Assembly: GCA_016926135.1 (NCBI GenBank) | Contig: JAFGPH010000027.1 | Coordinates: 1 to 8,242, forward strand | DNA length: 8,242 bases | Direction: 5' to 3' | Source: Deltaproteobacteria bacterium | Lineage (GTDB): Bacteria > Desulfobacterota > DSM-4660 > Desulfatiglandales > HGW-15 | In this document: one piece after another, positions 6,739 to 8,242 of the stretch | Layout: each line of letters opens with the position of its first letter | How positions within the stretch are numbered: position 1 is the stretch's first letter | Notes under the pieces: model-generated | The model's input: the letters and a program-made list of their open reading frames with translations, nothing else | Database searches by the model: none | Told to the model about the DNA's origin: nothing | Made by a program: the position numbers and the translations under genes

Positions 6739-7854
6739 ATGGACAGGGCCGGCCTCTACATCCATGTGCCCTTCTGTAAGACCCGGTGCCCTTATTGCGA
6801 TTTTTTCTCCACGACCCGCCGCTCTCTGATTCCTCGTTGGATCGAGGCCCTCCTGCAGGAGGCCTCCCAATACGAAGGTCTGTTCCCTTCCTTTGACTCC
6901 CTGTACCTGGGCGGAGGCACCCCCAGCCTCCTGAGCCCGAGACAGCTTGAGAAGCTGGTTCGCGCCATGGATTCCCGCTTTCCCTTTGCTGCGGACACGG
7001 AAAAGACCATAGAGATCAACCCGGACGATGTGACACGGGAAATGATCGAGGCCCTCCGTGCCCTTGGCTTCAACCGCATCAGCCTGGGCATTCAATCCCT
7101 GGATGAGGCGGACCTCCGGTTTCTCGCCAGGAGGCATTCCGTTCGGGATTGTCTCGGGAGCCTTGATTTGGTCAGGGACCAAGGCTTCGATAACCTGTCC
7201 GTGGACCTCATGTACGGCCTGATCACCCAGACCCCGAAGGAATGGCTGGGAACCCTGCAGCGAATCCTTGACTTCCGACCGGAACACATCTCGTGCTATC
7301 AGCTCACCGTGAAACCGGGCACGCCCTTTCACCGGCTATGGACTGAAGGGAGGCTGGCACCGCTGCCGGAAGAGACGCAAAGCGAATTCTACACCCTCAC
7401 ATGCTCTTTTCTGGAAGGCCTGGGATACGGGCACTACGAGGTCTCCAACTTTTCGCGGAGTGAGACCCTCCGCTCCAGGCACAACTCCAAGTACTGGCAT
7501 CATGCCCCGTATTTGGGGCTGGGTCCCTCGGCCCACAGCTTTGACGGCAGGTTCCGGTGGTGGAACGTGCGCTCGGTGAGGGCGTATTGCCATGCCCTCG
7601 ATCAAGGCCGCCCTGCGGTGGCGGGCCGTGAAGCACTCTCGGAAGAGCAATTGCTCATGGAAAGGCTCTTGCTGGGCTTCCGGACCCGTGACGGGGTTCC
7701 CCTGGGCCTCGTGGCAGGCTGCGACCATGCAGACAGGATCGTGAGCGAGCTCGAAGGCGCCGGGCTTATCACCCTCCAGGGCGGAAACCTCCTGCCCACC
7801 CAGGCGGGATTCCTCGTGGCCGACTCCTTGCCCCTCCTCTTTCTAGGAGTGTAA
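6739..7854 (+). CDS. hemW: Radical-SAM heme chaperone HemW
   Basis: A 371-residue radical-SAM protein. HemW binds heme and a [4Fe-4S] cluster and is proposed to deliver heme to respiratory proteins; it was long annotated as an oxygen-independent coproporphyrinogen oxidase. The cluster motif is C13-x3-C17-x2-C20 followed by DF. It lacks the extra cysteine (C-x3-C-x2-C-x-C) of the true oxidase HemN. The SAM-binding GGGTPS is at 58-63, and the HemW hallmark HNxxYW appears as HNSKYW at 248-253. Length matches E. coli HemW (378). GGAG at 6731-6734, within the last lepA codons, serves as ribosome site for the ATG. The lepA-hemW order is widespread (in Bacillus it precedes hrcA-grpE-dnaK), but the heat-shock genes do not follow here. 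Older databases would call it hemN-like. Confidence 0.94.
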   Translation: MDRAGLYIHVPFCKTRCPYCDFFSTTRRSLIPRWIEALLQEASQYEGLFPSFDSLYLGGGTPSLLSPRQLEKLVRAMDSRFPFAADTEKTIEINPDDVTREMIEALRALGFNRISLGIQSLDEADLRFLARRHSVRDCLGSLDLVRDQGFDNLSVDLMYGLITQTPKEWLGTLQRILDFRPEHISCYQLTVKPGTPFHRLWTEGRLAPLPEETQSEFYTLTCSFLEGLGYGHYEVSNFSRSETLRSRHNSKYWHHAPYLGLGPSAHSFDGRFRWWNVRSVRAYCHALDQGRPAVAGREALSEEQLLMERLLLGFRTRDGVPLGLVAGCDHADRIVSELEGAGLITLQGGNLLPTQAGFLVADSLPLLFLGV

Positions 7855-7863
7855 AGGATTCCA

Positions 7864-7883
7864 GGAAGGGGTTGCCCCTTTCC
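7864..7883 (+). terminator. Hairpin after hemW, possible transcription end
   Basis: GGAAGGGG pairs with CCCCTTTCC around the loop TTG, giving eight base pairs with one bulged T. It starts ten bases after the hemW stop. No T run follows, so it is at best a weak or factor-assisted terminator, or a 3' end stabiliser. Confidence 0.3.
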
Positions 7884-7886
7884 ACA

Positions 7887-7914
7887 CTGACCTCATGGGT
7901 CGAATTCATATATC
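7887..7914 (+). promoter_or_regulatory. Weak candidate promoter before the small membrane gene
   Basis: CTGACC at 7887-7892 and TATATC at 7909-7914 each match four of six consensus bases with a 16-base spacer. A transcript would start near 7921, almost at the ATG at 7924. This is a low-information match in an otherwise featureless 69-base gap. Confidence 0.2.
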
Positions 7915-7923
7915 TTACCGGAG

Positions 7924-8151
7924 ATGGCTTCCAAGGGTCGAAAAGGAAAAACAAAAGCCAAGGCCGGCGTTCAAAGATAGGGCAAAGGCAGGGTTATTTG
8001 GATTGTCGTGGTGCTGGTACTGGCCGGTGCATTGACCGCAGCCGGCCTCTTCTACTTGAGGGTGAGGAATCATGCCGCCACCACAAAAGTCCCTGCCGCC
8101 GGGCAAGGAAAGGCTGGAGCCATATACGACCTCGTCTACAATAAGGCTTGA
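7924..8151 (+). CDS. Single-pass membrane miniprotein interrupted by an in-frame TAG
   Basis: The frame runs ATG, 17 further sense codons, TAG at 7978-7980, 56 more sense codons, then TGA. Read through the TAG it gives 75 residues with a coherent design. First comes a lysine-rich tail (MASKGRKGKTKAKAGVQR), then GKGR. Residues 24-45 form a 22-residue transmembrane helix rich in V, L and A, and an outer tail ends in AIYDLVYNKA. The same frame makes sense on both sides of the TAG, so this looks like one gene and not two. It could be a nonsense-mutated pseudogene, a one-base sequence error (for example CAG to TAG), or true amber readthrough such as pyrrolysine insertion. GGAG directly abuts the ATG with no spacer, so initiation looks weak. 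I do not recognise a family. The competing frame from a TTG at 7872 gives an arginine-rich peptide without membrane character and is not preferred. Confidence 0.5.
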
Positions 8152-8180
8152 CTCAGGTTGCGATTAAGAGCGGATGGACT

Positions 8181-8204
8181 ATGGATAAAACGCTAAGGGG
8201 ATAA
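8181..8204 (+). other. Seven-codon mini-ORF abutting the last gene
   Basis: ATG to TAA encodes MDKTLRG, and its stop touches the next ATG (TAAATG). It contains the ribosome site of the downstream gene. It may be a leader peptide or chance; no attenuator-like hairpin is evident around it. Confidence 0.2.
8195..8200 (+). promoter_or_regulatory. Ribosome binding site of the 3'-truncated gene
   Basis: AAGGGG stands four bases before the ATG at 8205, the same spacing seen for several other genes here. Confidence 0.45.
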
Positions 8205-8242
8205 ATGCAATCGGTGCCAAGCTTGGATGACTCAGACATATC
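8205..8242 (+). CDS. 5' end of an unidentified gene, cut by the window edge
   Basis: An open frame begins MQSVPSLDDSDI and continues past the window end without a stop. The only support is a ribosome site at proper distance and an acidic, plausible N terminus. Too little is present to name a family. It lies 53 bases after the TGA of the interrupted membrane miniprotein, in the same direction, so the two may be co-transcribed. Confidence 0.4.
   Translation, partial: MQSVPSLDDSDI

Noticed and set aside
5844..6740. Minus-strand open frame of 298 codons opposite lepA
   Set aside because: It lies wholly opposite the well-conserved lepA coding sequence, and the histidine/aspartate-rich translation is typical of antisense frames.
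7872..8144. Uninterrupted 90-codon frame from a TTG over the same stretch as the membrane miniprotein
   Set aside because: The translation is arginine/serine-rich without domain or membrane logic, whereas the other frame gives a coherent tail-helix-tail design.
8158..8185. TTGCGA ... TATGGA as a promoter for the terminal gene
   Set aside because: The -10 box matches only three of six bases; too weak to list.

Overview
The window is 8.2 kb of GC-rich, densely packed bacterial DNA with all recognisable genes on the + strand. It holds seven complete protein genes, one interrupted small gene and the first codons of one more. The gene set (stand-alone CheX, a MoxR ATPase with DUF58 and DUF4129 partners, and a lepA-hemW pair) together with the base composition fits a Desulfobacterota (deltaproteobacterial) chromosome. 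That placement is an inference from gene content only, because there is no rRNA or other taxonomic marker here.

Region 1 (6-3254): a CheX-family CheY-P phosphatase is followed after one base by a DUF58 protein, and then by a polytopic membrane protein ending in a DUF4129 domain. Region 2 (3255-4887): a 125-bp gap carries a good sigma70-like promoter, a short heptamer repeat and a small hairpin. It precedes a MoxR-type AAA+ ATPase and a cysteine-rich GNAT acetyltransferase. MoxR, DUF58 and DUF4129 proteins usually belong to one system, but here moxR comes last and has its own apparent promoter. Region 3 (4888-7854): a hairpin precedes lepA (elongation factor 4), which is followed one base later by hemW (radical-SAM heme chaperone). 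This pairing is common in bacteria.

Region 4 (7855-8242) is the least ordinary part. After hemW there is a hairpin and a possible promoter. Then comes a 75-codon reading frame that encodes a basic tail, one transmembrane helix and a short outer tail, with an in-frame TAG at codon 19. No complete gene in the window ends in TAG (five TGA, two TAA). The frame is therefore either a nonsense-broken gene, a sequence error, or a candidate for amber readthrough. A seven-codon mini-ORF then abuts the start of a further gene that runs off the window.

I see no tRNA, rRNA, CRISPR array, insertion sequence or integrase. The MoxR/DUF58/DUF4129 cluster with an attached CheX, and the TAG-interrupted membrane miniprotein, are the two places most worth a closer look.
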